Assembly (NCBI RefSeq): GCF_030646615.1
Contig: NZ_JAUSLG010000038.1
Location: 62,001 to 126,000, forward strand
DNA: 64,000 nt
Origin: Phenylobacterium sp.
GTDB taxonomy: Bacteria > Pseudomonadota > Alphaproteobacteria > Caulobacterales > Caulobacteraceae
Direction: 5' to 3'
Shown: one piece after another, positions 25,994-36,041 of the stretch
Layout of the letters: each line of letters opens with the position of its first letter
How positions within the stretch are numbered: position 1 is the stretch's first letter
Translations under genes and position numbers: made by a program
Notes under the pieces: model-generated
Databases searched by the model: none
Told to the model about the DNA's origin: nothing
The model's input: only the letters and a program-made list of their open reading frames with translations

Positions 25994-26464
25994 ATGACGC
26001 CTGCCCCTGGCGAGCCTTCCGCCGGCTGGATCGACGGCCGCGAACACGTCCTGCCGGTCAGAATCTATTACGAGGACACCGACTTCACCGGCGTCGTCTA
26101 TCACGGCAACTATCTCCGCTATTTCGAGCGCGGCCGGTCGGACTTCCTGCGGCTGGCGGGTGTGCGCCACGCCGAACTGCTGGCGCAGGAGACCCCGGCG
26201 GCCTTCACCATCGTGCGCATGGAGCTGGATTTCAAAGCCCCGGCCCGCATCGACGACGCCCTGCAGGTGCGCACCACCTATGACCGGGTCAAAGGCCCCC
26301 GCCTGTTCATCAGCCAGAGGATCGTGCGGGGCGAGACCCTGATCGCCCAGGCGGCGGTCCTGGCCGCCTGCATCGGCCTGGATGGCCGGCCCCGCAAGCC
26401 ACCGCCGGGGATGGCGGCCGCGCTCATCCCCTTCTTCGCCCACGAGCCATCAGCCTCCTCATAA
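25994..26464 (+). CDS. ybgC: Tol-Pal system-associated acyl-CoA thioesterase YbgC
   Basis: This 156-residue single-hotdog thioesterase is the usual first gene of tol-pal clusters. The active-site motif is VRIYYEDTDFTGVVYHGNYLRYFERGR with the catalytic Asp. IVRMELDFKAPARIDDALQVRT and ETLIAQAAVLAACIG fit the 4HBT fold. YbgC hydrolyses acyl-CoA or acyl-ACP and is thought to link phospholipid synthesis to the Tol system. It precedes tolQ by 223 bases, a gap probably holding the tolQ promoter; I found no clear terminator in that gap. Confidence 0.95.
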   Translation: MTPAPGEPSAGWIDGREHVLPVRIYYEDTDFTGVVYHGNYLRYFERGRSDFLRLAGVRHAELLAQETPAAFTIVRMELDFKAPARIDDALQVRTTYDRVKGPRLFISQRIVRGETLIAQAAVLAACIGLDGRPRKPPPGMAAALIPFFAHEPSASS

Positions 26465-26687
26465 GGCCCGGGCAGGTGACGACGAGCGCACGGTGATTCA
26501 ACTTTGCTGCGATCGATTCGAGGCGTGTGGCGTTTCTGCGCGTTAGGCAGGATTCGGTAAGGTTATTGCTGTTCCAGTGTCTCGTTAAGGACGTGGTCAT
26601 CACCGACCGGCGCCTTAAGTTCGCCACCGCCACGTTCCAAGCCACCCCTGGGCGCAATCTCGCCCTCGCCAACGGAGCCCAGACCGC

Positions 26688-27398
26688 ATGGACCCCGCCG
26701 CCTCCGGCACATTGACGGCCGAAAGCTTTTCCCTGATCGCGCTGTTCCTGCGCGCCGACTGGGTCGTGAAGGCCGTGATGATCGGCCTCGGCCTCGCCTC
26801 CCTGTTCTCCTGGGCGGTGATCATCGACAAGCTGCTGCGGTTCAGCGCGCTCAACCGCCATGCCGACCAGTTCGAGGACCAGGTGTCGTCGGGCCGGTCC
26901 CTGGAGGAAATCGCCAACGAGGCCGGCGAACGCCCCCGCCACGCCCTGCCCCGCATGCTGCAGGCCGCCCTGCGGGAATGGCGCGAGGCCCGAACCAAGG
27001 GCCTGTCCAGCGACACCCAGGCCGGCTTCCTGATCCAGCGCATCGACCGGGTGCAGGACGCCATCATCGCCCGCGAAGCCTCCCGCGTGGAGGAAGGCCT
27101 GCCCCTGCTGGCCATCGTGGCCACCGCCTCGCCCTTCGTCGGCCTGTTCGGCACGGTCTGGGGGATCATGGGCGCCTTCCAGGCCATCGCCATCCAGCAG
27201 AACACCAACCTGACCGTGGTGGCCCCGGCCATCGCCGAGGCGCTGTTCGCCACCGCCATCGGCCTGGCCGCCGCCATCCCGGCCTATATCGCCTACAACA
27301 AGTTCTCCTCCGACGCCGCGCGCTACTCCGGACGCCTGGAGGGCTTCGCCGACGACCTGGCCACCGCAATCCAGCGGCGGCTGAGCGATCGGGCCTAA
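26688..27398 (+). CDS. tolQ: Tol-Pal system protein TolQ
   Basis: TolQ (236 residues) is the inner-membrane proton-channel subunit that with TolR energises TolA to pull the outer membrane at division. There are three transmembrane helices: one near residues 25-45 ([20 protein letters not shown]), and two after residue 140 containing [22 protein letters not shown] and [21 protein letters not shown]. The family's conserved Thr and Gly-rich regions are present. The ATG start at 26688 yields a normal length. tolR starts 6 bases downstream. Confidence 0.96.
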   Translation: MDPAASGTLTAESFSLIALFLRADWVVKAVMIGLGLASLFSWAVIIDKLLRFSALNRHADQFEDQVSSGRSLEEIANEAGERPRHALPRMLQAALREWREARTKGLSSDTQAGFLIQRIDRVQDAIIAREASRVEEGLPLLAIVATASPFVGLFGTVWGIMGAFQAIAIQQNTNLTVVAPAIAEALFATAIGLAAAIPAYIAYNKFSSDAARYSGRLEGFADDLATAIQRRLSDRA

Positions 27399-27404
27399 GT
27401 CCCC

Positions 27405-27884
27405 ATGGCGCTCTCCTCCCACGACGCCTATTCGGCCGGCGGCGGCCGGCGGCGACGGCGGTCCAGCCGCCGCGGCGCCCTGTCGGAAATCAACGTCACG
27501 CCCCTGGTGGACGTGATGCTGGTGCTGCTGATCGTCTTCATGATCTCGGCGCCGCTCCTCACCGTCGGCGTGCCCCTGGAGCTACCCAAGACCGAGGCCA
27601 GCGCCATCCCCGACCAGTCCGAGCCCCTGACCGTCTCGGTGCGCGCCGACGGCGCGGTCTTCATCGACGAGGAGGAGACGCCCTTCGACAGCCTGTCGCC
27701 CCGCCTGATCGCCATGGCCGACGGCTCCACCGAGCGCCCGATCTATGTGCGCGCCGACGGCCGGGCCACCTACGCCCTCGTCGCCCAGGTCATGGCCGCC
27801 CTGGCCAGCTCGGGCTTCACCTCGATCAACCTGCTCACCGAGACCGGCGGCCCCTCTTCGGGCGCGGATCAGACGGCGCGCTGA
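27405..27884 (+). CDS. tolR: Tol-Pal system protein TolR
   Basis: TolR (159 residues) has one transmembrane helix containing the conserved proton-carrying Asp in [18 protein letters not shown], and a periplasmic ExbD-like domain. The N-terminal cytoplasmic tail is basic ([14 protein letters not shown]). The C-terminal domain includes [20 protein letters not shown], typical of ExbD/TolR. It starts 6 bases after tolQ and precedes tolA by 9 bases. Forms the TolQR motor. Confidence 0.96.
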   Translation: MALSSHDAYSAGGGRRRRRSSRRGALSEINVTPLVDVMLVLLIVFMISAPLLTVGVPLELPKTEASAIPDQSEPLTVSVRADGAVFIDEEETPFDSLSPRLIAMADGSTERPIYVRADGRATYALVAQVMAALASSGFTSINLLTETGGPSSGADQTAR

Positions 27885-27893
27885 GGCCAGCGC

Positions 27894-28829
27894 ATGCGCG
27901 ATGAGCGGTCGAATCTGAGCTCAGCCCTCATAATCTCGGCGATCCTGCACGTCGCCGTCGTCGGCGCGGCCCTGATTCCCTGGCCCTGGGCGCGGGAGCT
28001 GACCGTCGGGGCGGTAGTCCCGATCAAGGTTGTGAGCTCGATCCCAGACAATCCTCGCCCCGCCGTCCAGGGGCCGGAAGATCAGGCCGCCCAGACCGAG
28101 ACGCCGGAGCCCGAGGCGCCGCTTGATGCGCCGGCTGCGGCGCCAGAGCCACAACCTGAGCCGCAACCACAACCTCAGCCTCAGCCTCAGCCTCAGCCTG
28201 CGCCGCAACCCACGCCCAAGACGCCGACGCCCAAACCTGCGCCGACGCCCAAACCCGCGCCGACGCCGAAGCCGACGCCCACCCCGCCTCCCAAACCGGC
28301 GCCGGCGCCCAAGCCCGCGCCCACGCCTGCGCCTGCGCCGGCTCCGTCTCAACCGGCCCCGAAGCCGCCCGCCCCCAAGCCTGCCGCCCCGGCCAAGAAG
28401 GACAGCGGCCTGGACCTGGACGCCCTGGCTGACAGCCTCAAGGGCTCTCGCAGTTCCGCCGCCAAGGGACCCAGTCGCCCCGAAACCGCGACCCAACCCC
28501 GCGCGACCACCGGCAGCGGCATCTCCGGAGCCGCCATGTCAGGCCTGTCCGAAGAACTTCAGCGCCGCTGGAATCCCAATTGCGAGGTCGAGGCGGCGCG
28601 CAACGTCCGCGTGCGTGTCACCTTCCGCCTGGGGAGCGACGGCCGGGTGGTCGGCAATGTTCAGGCCGGCGGACAGGAAAACTCTTCGGACCCCGTCGTC
28701 CGCGCCGCCGCCGAACGCGCCATTCGCGCGGTCTATAGCGCCGCCCCCTTCACCACCCTGCCCCGCGAGTTCTACGGTGACCAGATCGCCGTGAGCTTCA
28801 ACGCCGCCCAGGCGTGCGCCGACAATTAA
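27894..28829 (+). CDS. tolA: Tol-Pal system protein TolA
   Basis: TolA (311 residues) connects the TolQR motor to Pal at the outer membrane. A membrane anchor lies at residues 8-27 ([20 protein letters not shown]), followed by a long linker from about 60 to 170 made of PQ, TPKPAP and APAP repeats instead of the Ala/Lys helix of E. coli. The C-terminal domain III (after 190) has [18 protein letters not shown] and [23 protein letters not shown], the TonB-like beta fold contacting Pal and TolB. The linker gives heavy low-complexity DNA but no true tandem repeat of fixed unit. Confidence 0.94.
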   Translation: MRDERSNLSSALIISAILHVAVVGAALIPWPWARELTVGAVVPIKVVSSIPDNPRPAVQGPEDQAAQTETPEPEAPLDAPAAAPEPQPEPQPQPQPQPQPQPAPQPTPKTPTPKPAPTPKPAPTPKPTPTPPPKPAPAPKPAPTPAPAPAPSQPAPKPPAPKPAAPAKKDSGLDLDALADSLKGSRSSAAKGPSRPETATQPRATTGSGISGAAMSGLSEELQRRWNPNCEVEAARNVRVRVTFRLGSDGRVVGNVQAGGQENSSDPVVRAAAERAIRAVYSAAPFTTLPREFYGDQIAVSFNAAQACADN

Positions 28830-28844
28830 GGAGCATTCGAGCCC

Positions 28845-30143
28845 ATGCGTCTAAGGACCCTGTTCGTCGCCCTGACGGCGGCCCTGCTGTCGGCCGCGAC
28901 CCTCGCCAGCCCTGCGCGCGCCCAGATCGAGGTGGACGTCAACCGCGGCGATATCCAACCCCTGCCCGTCGCCGTACCCGCCTTCACCGGCGAGCGGGGC
29001 GCGGAAATCGCCCAGGTGATCACCAGCAATCTCGAGCGCTCGGGTCTGTTCCGCCCCATCGACCCGGCCGCCTTCATCGAGCGCGACCTGGACATCCGCT
29101 ACCAGCCACGCTTCGCCGACTGGAAGACGATCAACGCCCAGGGCCTGGTCAATGGCGAGGTGACGGTGGACGCCACCGGCCGCCTGACCGTCAACTTCCG
29201 CCTATGGGACGTCTTCTCCGAACAACAGCTGCTGGGCATGCAGTTCACCTCGACTTCGGAGAACTGGCGCCGGGTGGCGCACAAGATTTCTGACGCCGTC
29301 TATGAGCGCCTGACCGGGGAAAAGGGCTATTTCGACACCCGCGTGGTGTTCGTGGCCGAGAGCGGCGGCCGCGTGGACCGGATCAAGCGCCTGGCCATCA
29401 TGGACCAGGACGGCGCCAATCCCAGCTATCTGACCGACGGCTCCTACATCGTCATGACGCCGCGGTTCTCCTCCACCAGCCAGGAGATCACCTACATGGC
29501 CCTGCGGCCGGACGGGTCGTCGATCTACCTGTTCAATCTGGAGACCGGCCGCCGGGAGTCCCTGGGCAATTTCAGCGGCATGGTGTTCGCTCCGCGCTTT
29601 TCACACGATGGCGGCAAGGTCGCCTTCTCGGTGGAGCGAGGCGGCAATACCGATGTCCACGTCATGGACCTGCGGAGCCGCTCCACCAGCCGCCTGACCA
29701 GTGATCCCTCCATCGACACCTCGCCCTCCTTCTCGCCGGACGGGGGGCGGATCACCTTCAACTCTGACCGGGGCGGCTCCCCGCAAATCTACGTGATGAA
29801 CGCCGATGGATCAGGCGCCATGCGGATCTCCCGGGGGAGCGGCCGATACATGACCCCGGTGTGGAGCCCAACGGGCGAATACATCGCCTTTACCAAACAG
29901 GCCGGCGGCCAATTCCATATCGGCATCATGCGCCCCGATGGCTCAGGGGAGCGCCTTTTGACCACCAGCTATCTGGATGAGGGTCCTACCTGGGCGCCCA
30001 ATGGCAGAGTTTTGATGTTCTCCCGTGAAACATCTGGCGGACCTTCGCGTTTGTGGACGGTTGACGTGACGGGCCGGGTAGTCCGGCCGGCGCCCTACCC
30101 TCAGTCAGGGTCGGACCCGGCTTGGTCGCCTCTGCTCAACTGA
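28845..30143 (+). CDS. tolB: Tol-Pal system protein TolB
   Basis: TolB (432 residues) is a periplasmic protein exchanging contacts between Pal and TolA. A signal peptide ([27 protein letters not shown]) precedes the N-terminal TolA-binding segment and domain I. The C-terminal six-blade beta propeller carries repeats such as [18 protein letters not shown] and [18 protein letters not shown] and [15 protein letters not shown]. It follows tolA after 15 bases. It is one gene of the standard tolQRAB-pal order. Confidence 0.95.
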   Translation: MRLRTLFVALTAALLSAATLASPARAQIEVDVNRGDIQPLPVAVPAFTGERGAEIAQVITSNLERSGLFRPIDPAAFIERDLDIRYQPRFADWKTINAQGLVNGEVTVDATGRLTVNFRLWDVFSEQQLLGMQFTSTSENWRRVAHKISDAVYERLTGEKGYFDTRVVFVAESGGRVDRIKRLAIMDQDGANPSYLTDGSYIVMTPRFSSTSQEITYMALRPDGSSIYLFNLETGRRESLGNFSGMVFAPRFSHDGGKVAFSVERGGNTDVHVMDLRSRSTSRLTSDPSIDTSPSFSPDGGRITFNSDRGGSPQIYVMNADGSGAMRISRGSGRYMTPVWSPTGEYIAFTKQAGGQFHIGIMRPDGSGERLLTTSYLDEGPTWAPNGRVLMFSRETSGGPSRLWTVDVTGRVVRPAPYPQSGSDPAWSPLLN

Positions 30144-30275
30144 ATGTGAATGCAGGAAAAGAGTTTTGAAGTTGTTAGGCTAGCTTGACTTCAGCATGTA
30201 CAACCGCCTTCGCAAGTGTGACTGGCCCCGGGCGCGCCCCGCTATTATAACTCTTTTATAAGGAAAGACTGCGTG

Positions 30276-30827
30276 ATGACCACCAGCTCCATGACCAAGC
30301 GCGCCGCAAAGTTTGCGGTTATCGCGCTCGCCGCCGCCTCCGTCACTGCCTGTGCTTCACGTCCCAAGCCGGAAGCCGTAGGCCCCACGCCTCCGCCCCC
30401 GCCGCCTGCGACGTCCCAGCCGGGTACGACGCCGCCGCCCGTGAGCCAAGGCGCTCTGCCGGGCACCCAGCAAGACTTCGTCATCAATGTTGGCGACCGG
30501 GTCTACTTTGACTTCGACGCCTATTCGGTTCGTGGCGACGCCGCCCAAATCCTGGAAGCCCAGGCCGCCTGGCTGAACCGCTATCCGTCGGTGATGATCC
30601 GCATCGAAGGCAATGCCGACGAACGCGGCACCCGCGAATACAACCTCGCCCTGGGCGCCCGTCGCGCCAACGCCGTGCGCGACTTCCTGGTCGGCCGCGG
30701 CGTGTCGTCGAGCCGCATCAACACCGTGTCCTACGGCAAGGAACGCCCGATCGATCCGGGCACCAGCGAGGACGCCTACCAGCGCAACCGGAACGCCCAC
30801 ACGGCGATCACCTCCGGCGCCAACTAG
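30276..30827 (+). CDS. pal: peptidoglycan-associated lipoprotein Pal
   Basis: Pal (183 residues) tethers the outer membrane to peptidoglycan. The signal ends in a lipobox (AAASVTACAS), then a Pro/Thr-rich linker and an OmpA-like domain with VGDRVYFDFDAYSVRGDA and the diaminopimelate-binding region EGNADERGTREYNLALGARRANAVRDFL. The ATG at 30276 follows AAGGAAAG; a GTG three bases earlier and an ATG at 30291 are alternatives. The 130-base gap before it contains an AT-rich CTATTATAACTCTTTTATAAGG, unusual for this DNA and perhaps a separate promoter. A strong terminator follows. Confidence 0.95.
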   Translation: MTTSSMTKRAAKFAVIALAAASVTACASRPKPEAVGPTPPPPPPATSQPGTTPPPVSQGALPGTQQDFVINVGDRVYFDFDAYSVRGDAAQILEAQAAWLNRYPSVMIRIEGNADERGTREYNLALGARRANAVRDFLVGRGVSSSRINTVSYGKERPIDPGTSEDAYQRNRNAHTAITSGAN

Positions 30828-30853
30828 GCCTGAGCTCAAGCTATGAACTGGCG

Positions 30854-30882
30854 GAGGGGACCCCTGGCGGGTCCCCTCTTTG
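30854..30882 (+). terminator. intrinsic terminator after pal
   Basis: GAGGGGACCC and GGGTCCCCTC form a perfect 10-bp stem with a CTGGC loop, followed by TTTGCT. It lies 26 bases past the pal stop, ending the main tol-pal transcript and setting cpoB apart. Confidence 0.85.
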
Positions 30883-30981
30883 CTGTCAGCTTCCCATGAC
30901 CCTTGGCGCCGATGGCTTCGCTGGCCCATGGTGGCGCCAACGCCGCAATTTCGGCCCTTCGGCCCCATAGATGATTTGACC

Positions 30982-31863
30982 ATGACGCATCGCAGCCGCA
31001 TCGCCCTGCCCGCCGCCCTGGCCCTGTCTCTGATGACCCTGGGGCCGGCCTTCTCACCGCCGGCCCTGGCCCAGACGTCCATGAGCGACCCCCTGGACGC
31101 CCGCGACGCCCGGCGGGTCGAGCGCATGGAGCAGGTGGTGCGCGAACTCCGCGCCATCGTCTTCCAGGGCCGCGACACCGGCCGCCCCGTGGTCGTCCAG
31201 CCCGCCGAGACCGATTACCGCCTCGCCGACCTGGACCGGCGGCTGAGCGATCTGGAGACGGTGCTGACCCGGATCAACGGTCAGATCGAGACCAGCAGCT
31301 TCGACCTTCGCCAAGCCACCGAGCGCAACGCCGCCCTGGAGGCCCAGATCCAGGCGCTCAGCGAACGTATCGCCACGCTGGAAGCCTATACCGGGGCGCC
31401 CATCGGCGGCGGGGGCGGCGGCACACCCCCCGGCTTCGGCGCCACCCCCGCGCCCGGTGCGAGCAGCGGCGCCGGCGGTTCGCCGCAGGCGGAGTTTGAC
31501 CGCGCCCGCGGCCTGATGCTCAGCGGCGACTATGACGCCGCCGAGGCCGCCTTCGAGGGCTTCACGGCGAACCATGGCGGCTCCAATCTGGCGCCCGAGG
31601 CCAACTACTGGCTGGGCAAGACCCTGGTGGTTCGCGGCGCCGACGGCGAGGCGGCCAGCGCCTTCATCGCCGCCATCCGCGGCTGGCCGACGACGGCCTG
31701 GGCGCCGGACGCTGTGCTCGAGCTGTCCCGGTCGCTGATCGCCCTGGAGCGCAACGCCGAGGCCTGCCAGACCCTGGGCGAGCTTTCCCGCCGCTATCCC
31801 AACGCCGCGCCGTCGATCAAGTCCCGGGCGACGGCGGCCCGGACCCAGGCGCGGTGCGGCTAG
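30982..31863 (+). CDS. cpoB: Tol-Pal system protein CpoB/YbgF (TPR, coiled coil)
   Basis: CpoB (293 residues) coordinates the Tol system with peptidoglycan synthesis at division. The signal MTHRSRIALPAALALSLMTLGPAFSPPALAQ precedes a coiled-coil region (about 40-150: RRVERMEQVVRELRAIV and LDRRLSDLETVLTRI). A Gly-rich linker follows, then TPR repeats beginning AEFDRARGLMLSGDYDAAEAAFEGF. The start ATG 30982 was chosen over 30880 because the latter adds residues unlike a signal. Its end overlaps the tilS GTG by 10 bases. A terminator separates it from pal. Confidence 0.93.
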   Translation: MTHRSRIALPAALALSLMTLGPAFSPPALAQTSMSDPLDARDARRVERMEQVVRELRAIVFQGRDTGRPVVVQPAETDYRLADLDRRLSDLETVLTRINGQIETSSFDLRQATERNAALEAQIQALSERIATLEAYTGAPIGGGGGGTPPGFGATPAPGASSGAGGSPQAEFDRARGLMLSGDYDAAEAAFEGFTANHGGSNLAPEANYWLGKTLVVRGADGEAASAFIAAIRGWPTTAWAPDAVLELSRSLIALERNAEACQTLGELSRRYPNAAPSIKSRATAARTQARCG

Positions 31864-33131
31864 CCGAGGCCGCGCCGGCCGAGAGCCACCCCGGACAGGA
31901 CGCCCTGTCGCGGCGTCTGCGGCCTGACTCGCCAGCCCCCCTGGCCGTGGCCTATTCCGGCGGCGGCGACAGCCTGGCCCTCCTACTGAGCGTCCGGGCC
32001 TGGGGGCGAGCCCATCAGCGCCAGGTGGTGGCGCTTCATGTGGACCATCAACTGCAGGCCGCCTCCGACGCCTGGGCGCGCCATTGCGCTGACGTGGCCG
32101 AGCGCCTGGGCGTACCTTTCCTCAGGCTGACATGGACGGGACCAAAGCCGAACACCGGCCTGCCGGCCGCCGCCCGCGCAGCCCGCCATCGTCTGTTGGC
32201 GCAGGCCGCGCGAGACCTCGGCGCCCGGGTTCTGCTGCTGGGGCATACGGCTGATGATGTCGAGGAGGCCCGCCTGATGCGGGCGGACGGCGCCTCCGTC
32301 CCGGAGCCTCGGAGCTGGACGCCCAGTCCCGTCTGGCCCGAGGGTCGCGACCTCTTCATCCTTCGCCCCTTGCTCGGTGAGCGCAGAGCCGCCTTGCGCG
32401 CCTGGCTGGCCGATCAGGCGCTCACCTGGATCGACGATCCGGCCAATGAGAACCTGACCTATGCGCGGGCTCGGGCGAGAACAGCCCTGGCCGATGGACA
32501 GGTTCGCGACCTGCCGACGCCGCGCCATATCGACACCCGAGCGCTCGCGGCGACCGCCCGCATCCATGCTCTGGGGCTCGTTGCATGGCCGCGGGGCGAA
32601 CTGGCCGCTCAACCGGTCGCCGTGGCCCAGCGGGCGCTCGCCATCGCCTGCCTGTGTGCGGCCGGCGCTGTGCAGCCACCGCGAACGGCGGCGCTGGCGA
32701 GTCTGCTGGCCCGCATCGGAACGCCGGAGGCCTTCACGGCTACCCTGGCCGGCGCCCGGATCGAGGCTGAGGCCCAGGACGTCACGATCCTGCGGGAGGC
32801 GGGCGAGGCGGCCCGGGGCGGCCTGACGGAGCAGGCGCTGATCCCGGACAGGGCTCAGGTCTGGGACGGACGTTTCGAGATCACGACCACTCGACCAGGC
32901 TTGCGGGTCCGCGCCCTCGCGGGGCTTGCGTCCAGGCTGGAGCCATCGGCGCGGCAGGAGCTCGCCGCCCTGCCCGCCCGTCTGCGCCCCGTCCTGCCGG
33001 CGGTGATCAAGGCGGACGGTCAGGTTGCCTGCCCCGTCTTGGCCCCGATCAAAGGCGTCGAAATCCGCAGCCTGATCGCCGGCCGCCTTGAGGCCGCCGC
33101 CGGCCTCGTGGAGCGAGAGCCGGCCGCCTAG
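31854..33131 (+). CDS. tilS: tRNA(Ile)-lysidine synthetase TilS
   Basis: TilS (425 residues) adds lysine to C34 of the isoleucine tRNA with CAU anticodon, an essential step in decoding AUA. The ATP-pyrophosphatase motif is AVAYSGGGDSLALLL. LLLGHTADDVEEARLMR supplies the N-terminal domain's conserved GHxxDD and ITWIDDPANENLTYARARAR the C-side motif. It starts at GTG 31854, inside the cpoB end (10-base overlap). The C-terminal domain is divergent. Its TAG stop overlaps the stop of the convergent pntB across CTAG. Confidence 0.93.
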   Translation: MRLAEAAPAESHPGQDALSRRLRPDSPAPLAVAYSGGGDSLALLLSVRAWGRAHQRQVVALHVDHQLQAASDAWARHCADVAERLGVPFLRLTWTGPKPNTGLPAAARAARHRLLAQAARDLGARVLLLGHTADDVEEARLMRADGASVPEPRSWTPSPVWPEGRDLFILRPLLGERRAALRAWLADQALTWIDDPANENLTYARARARTALADGQVRDLPTPRHIDTRALAATARIHALGLVAWPRGELAAQPVAVAQRALAIACLCAAGAVQPPRTAALASLLARIGTPEAFTATLAGARIEAEAQDVTILREAGEAARGGLTEQALIPDRAQVWDGRFEITTTRPGLRVRALAGLASRLEPSARQELAALPARLRPVLPAVIKADGQVACPVLAPIKGVEIRSLIAGRLEAAAGLVEREPAA

Positions 33132-34543
33132 AGCGACTTGAGGATGCCCTCGACCATCTTCTTGGCGTCGCCGAACAGCATCATGGTGTTGTCCCGGAAG
33201 AAGAGCTCGTTATCGACGCCGGCATAGCCCGAACTCATGCCGCGCTTCACGAACAGCACGGTGCGGGCCTTCTCCACGTCCAGGATCGGCATGCCGTAGA
33301 TGGCCGAGGTCGGGTCGGTCTTGGCCGCCGGATTGGTGACGTCATTGGCCCCGATGACGAAGGCCACGTCGGCGGTGGAGAATTCCGAATTGATGTCCTC
33401 CAGCTCGAACACCTCATCATAGGAGACCCGGGCTTCGGCCAGCAGGACGTTCATATGGCCGGGCATCCGGCCAGCCACGGGGTGGATGGCGTATTTCACA
33501 TCCACGCCCTCGGCCTTGAGCACGTCGCCCATCTCGCGCAGGGCGTGCTGGGCCTGGGAGACGGCCATGCCGTAGCCGGGCACGATGATCACCTTGCTGG
33601 CGTTCTTCATGATGAAGGCCGCATCCTCGGCCGAGCCCTGCTTAACCGGCCGGGTCTCCACATGGCCGCCGGCCGCGGCCGCGGAATCGTCGGCGCCGAA
33701 GCCCCCCAGGATCACCGAGACGAAGGACCGGTTCATGCCCTTACACATGATGTAGGACAGGATCGCGCCCGACGAGCCCACCAGGGCGCCGGTGATGATC
33801 AGAGTCGTGTTCTCCAGCGTGAAGCCGAGCGCCGCGGCGGCCCAGCCGGAATAGGAGTTCAGCATCGAGACGACGACGGGCATGTCGGCGCCGCCAATGG
33901 GGATGATCAGGGTGACGCCGATCAGCAGGGCGAGCGCAAAGATGCCCCAGAAGGCCCAGACCGCCGCGCCGCCGCTGGCCACCAGCACCACCACCAGGGC
34001 GACGATCCCGGCGGCGATGGCCAGGTTCAGCAGGTGGCGGGCCGGCAGCAGGATCGGCGCGCCGGACATGTTGCCGTTCAGCTTGGCGAAGGCGATCACC
34101 GAGCCGGTGAAGGTCACCGCCCCGATGGCCAGGCCGAGGGACAGCTCGATCAGCGAGATCAGGTGGATCTCGCCGGTGATGCCGATGCCATAGGCCTCGG
34201 GGGTATAGATCGCCGCCACCGCCACCAGGCAGGCGGCCATGCCCACCAGACTGTGGAAGGCCGCCACCAGCTGGGGCATGGAGGTCATCGGCACCTTGCG
34301 GGCGATGACCGCGCCGACCCCGCCGCCGATGGCGACGCCGCCGATGATCAGGGCCAGGGTCAGGGCGTCCAGCGCCCCTTGGCCCAGCAGGGTGGCCATG
34401 GCCGTGCCGACGGCGATGGCCATGCCGATCATGCCGTTGCGATTGCCCGCCCGGCTGGTCTCAGGACTGGACAGGCCCCGCAGCGCCAGGATGAACAGCA
34501 CCCCGGAGACGAGATAGAGAATGGCCGCGAGATTGGCGTTCAT
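33128..34543 (-). CDS. pntB: NAD(P) transhydrogenase subunit beta
   Basis: PntB (471 residues) holds most of the membrane channel and the NADP(H)-binding domain III of the proton-translocating transhydrogenase, which makes NADPH from NADH using the proton gradient. Nine or so hydrophobic segments occupy the first 270 residues (for example TFTGSVIAFAKLNGNMSGAP). Domain III contains VIIVPGYGMAVSQAQHAL and YAIHPVAGRMPGHMNVLLAEA, then ANDVTNPAAKTDPTSAIYGMP. It is the last gene of the pnt operon; the three-subunit split is common in alphaproteobacteria. Confidence 0.97.
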   Translation of the reverse strand: MNANLAAILYLVSGVLFILALRGLSSPETSRAGNRNGMIGMAIAVGTAMATLLGQGALDALTLALIIGGVAIGGGVGAVIARKVPMTSMPQLVAAFHSLVGMAACLVAVAAIYTPEAYGIGITGEIHLISLIELSLGLAIGAVTFTGSVIAFAKLNGNMSGAPILLPARHLLNLAIAAGIVALVVVLVASGGAAVWAFWGIFALALLIGVTLIIPIGGADMPVVVSMLNSYSGWAAAALGFTLENTTLIITGALVGSSGAILSYIMCKGMNRSFVSVILGGFGADDSAAAAGGHVETRPVKQGSAEDAAFIMKNASKVIIVPGYGMAVSQAQHALREMGDVLKAEGVDVKYAIHPVAGRMPGHMNVLLAEARVSYDEVFELEDINSEFSTADVAFVIGANDVTNPAAKTDPTSAIYGMPILDVEKARTVLFVKRGMSSGYAGVDNELFFRDNTMMLFGDAKKMVEGILKSL

Positions 34544-34565
34544 GGTTGTGCCCCCTGAGCCCGCT

Positions 34566-34886
34566 CTACTTCTGCTTCTTCTTGTACATGGCGAGCATGC
34601 GCTGGGTGACCAGGAAGCCGCCGAAGATGTTCACCGCCGCCAAGGCCGCAGCCAAGGCTCCAGCGCCCTTGGAGACCATCACGCTGCCGCTCAAGGCGGC
34701 GCCCTCGGCCCCATGGGCGGCGGCGGCCAGCAGGGCGCCGACGATGATCACCGAGGAGATGGCGTTGGTCACGGCCATCAGCGGCGTGTGCAGGGCCGGC
34801 GTCACGCTCCAGACCACATAGTAGCCCACGAAGATGGCGAGCACGAAGATCGCCAGGCGGAAGACGGTGGGATCGACGGATTCCAT
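34566..34886 (-). CDS. pntAB: NAD(P) transhydrogenase subunit alpha part 2 (membrane)
   Basis: This 106-residue protein corresponds to the membrane segment at the C-terminal end of single-chain PntA. It carries three or four transmembrane helices: [39 protein letters not shown] and [19 protein letters not shown]. Its size and location between pntAA and pntB fit the split form. It is 22 bases from pntB and 24 from pntAA. The C-terminus is basic (YKKKQK). Confidence 0.95.
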   Translation of the reverse strand: MESVDPTVFRLAIFVLAIFVGYYVVWSVTPALHTPLMAVTNAISSVIIVGALLAAAAHGAEGAALSGSVMVSKGAGALAAALAAVNIFGGFLVTQRMLAMYKKKQK

Positions 34887-34910
34887 GGGGGTCGTCCTCT
34901 CTTGATGGGG

Positions 34911-36041
34911 TCAGCCGGCCAGGGCGGGGTGGACCACGGCGCCGCCCCGGGTCACCAGGGCCGCCTTCAGGATCTCGTCCTCATAGTCGGGGGCGAAGGC
35001 GCCTTCCTTGTCGAGGAACAGGCCCGCAAAGGCGAACAGGTTGCGGGCATAGAGGGCCGAGGCGTCGGCGGCGATGCGGCCAGGCAGATTGGCATAGCCG
35101 ACGATCTTCACGCCCCCGGTCTCCACCACCTGACCCGATACCGAGCCCTCGACATTGCCGCCCTGCTCCACGGCCAGGTCGACGAGGACCGAGCCCGGCC
35201 GCATGGAGGCCACCTGGCCGGCGCTGACCAGCCGCGGCGCCGGACGCCCCGGAATCAGGGCGGTGGTGATCACCATGTCCTGCTTACGGATGTGTTCTGA
35301 GACCAGGGCCGCCTGCTTGGCCTGGTACTCGGCGCTCATTTCCTTGGCGTAGCCCGCGGCGGTCTCGGCGGCCTTGAACTCCTCGTCCTCGACGGCGACG
35401 AACTTGGCGCCGAGGCTTTCGACCTGTTCCTTGGCGGCGGGGCGCACATCGGTGGCGGTGACCACCGCGCCCAGGCGCCGCGCCGTGGCGATGGCCTGCA
35501 GGCCGGCGACCCCCGCCCCCATGACGAAGACCTTGGCGGCGGCGACGGTGCCGGCCGCGGTCATCATCATCGGCATGACCTTGCCATAGGCGTTGGCCGC
35601 CTCCAGCACCGCCCGGTAGCCGGCCAGATTGGCCTGGGAGGACAGCACGTCCATCACCTGGGCCCGGGTGATCCGCGGCACGAACTCCATGGAAAAGGCG
35701 CTGACGCCCTTGGCCGCCAGGGCCTGCAGGGTCGCCTTGTCCTGGTGCGGATTGAGCATGCCGACCACCAGGGCGTCGGCCTTCAGGCCTGCGATCTCCT
35801 CAGGGACGGGACTACGGACCTTGAACAGGATGTCGGCCTTGGCCAGGGCTGCAGCCAGGTCGGGCGCGATCTCCGCGCCGGCCGCCTCGTAATCGCCATC
35901 GGGATAAGACGAAGCCGCCCCGGCCCCGGCCTCGACCACCACGGCGAAGCCGGCGGCGATCAGTTTCTTGACCGTATCCGGCGTGGCGGCGACGCGGGTT
36001 TCCCCGTCGCGGCGTTCCTTGGTGACGGCGATGACGGCCAT
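34911..36041 (-). CDS. pntAA: NAD(P) transhydrogenase subunit alpha part 1 (soluble, NAD-binding)
   Basis: This 376-residue soluble NAD(H)-binding domain I is homologous to alanine dehydrogenase. The start MAVIAVTKERRDGETRVA at 36041 is the family's standard N-terminus and has GGGGGGAACC upstream. The nucleotide-binding site is VFVMGAGVAGLQAIATARRLGAVVTATDVRP, and the mobile loop region is ISMEFVPRITRAQ-like. It lacks the membrane part, encoded by pntAB. The 182 bases upstream to the cytochrome oxidase gene stop probably hold the promoter. Confidence 0.95.
   Translation of the reverse strand: MAVIAVTKERRDGETRVAATPDTVKKLIAAGFAVVVEAGAGAASSYPDGDYEAAGAEIAPDLAAALAKADILFKVRSPVPEEIAGLKADALVVGMLNPHQDKATLQALAAKGVSAFSMEFVPRITRAQVMDVLSSQANLAGYRAVLEAANAYGKVMPMMMTAAGTVAAAKVFVMGAGVAGLQAIATARRLGAVVTATDVRPAAKEQVESLGAKFVAVEDEEFKAAETAAGYAKEMSAEYQAKQAALVSEHIRKQDMVITTALIPGRPAPRLVSAGQVASMRPGSVLVDLAVEQGGNVEGSVSGQVVETGGVKIVGYANLPGRIAADASALYARNLFAFAGLFLDKEGAFAPDYEDEILKAALVTRGGAVVHPALAG

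Noticed and set aside
28100-28430. Proline/lysine repeat DNA resembling a tandem repeat or CRISPR-like array
   Set aside because: It codes for the TolA linker; the units are irregular PQ, TPKPAP and APAP codons without spacers.
30144-30275. Possible -35/-10 promoter for pal around TTGACTT and TATTATAAC
   Set aside because: The spacing between the elements does not fit a housekeeping promoter; only the AT-rich stretch is noted in the pal entry.
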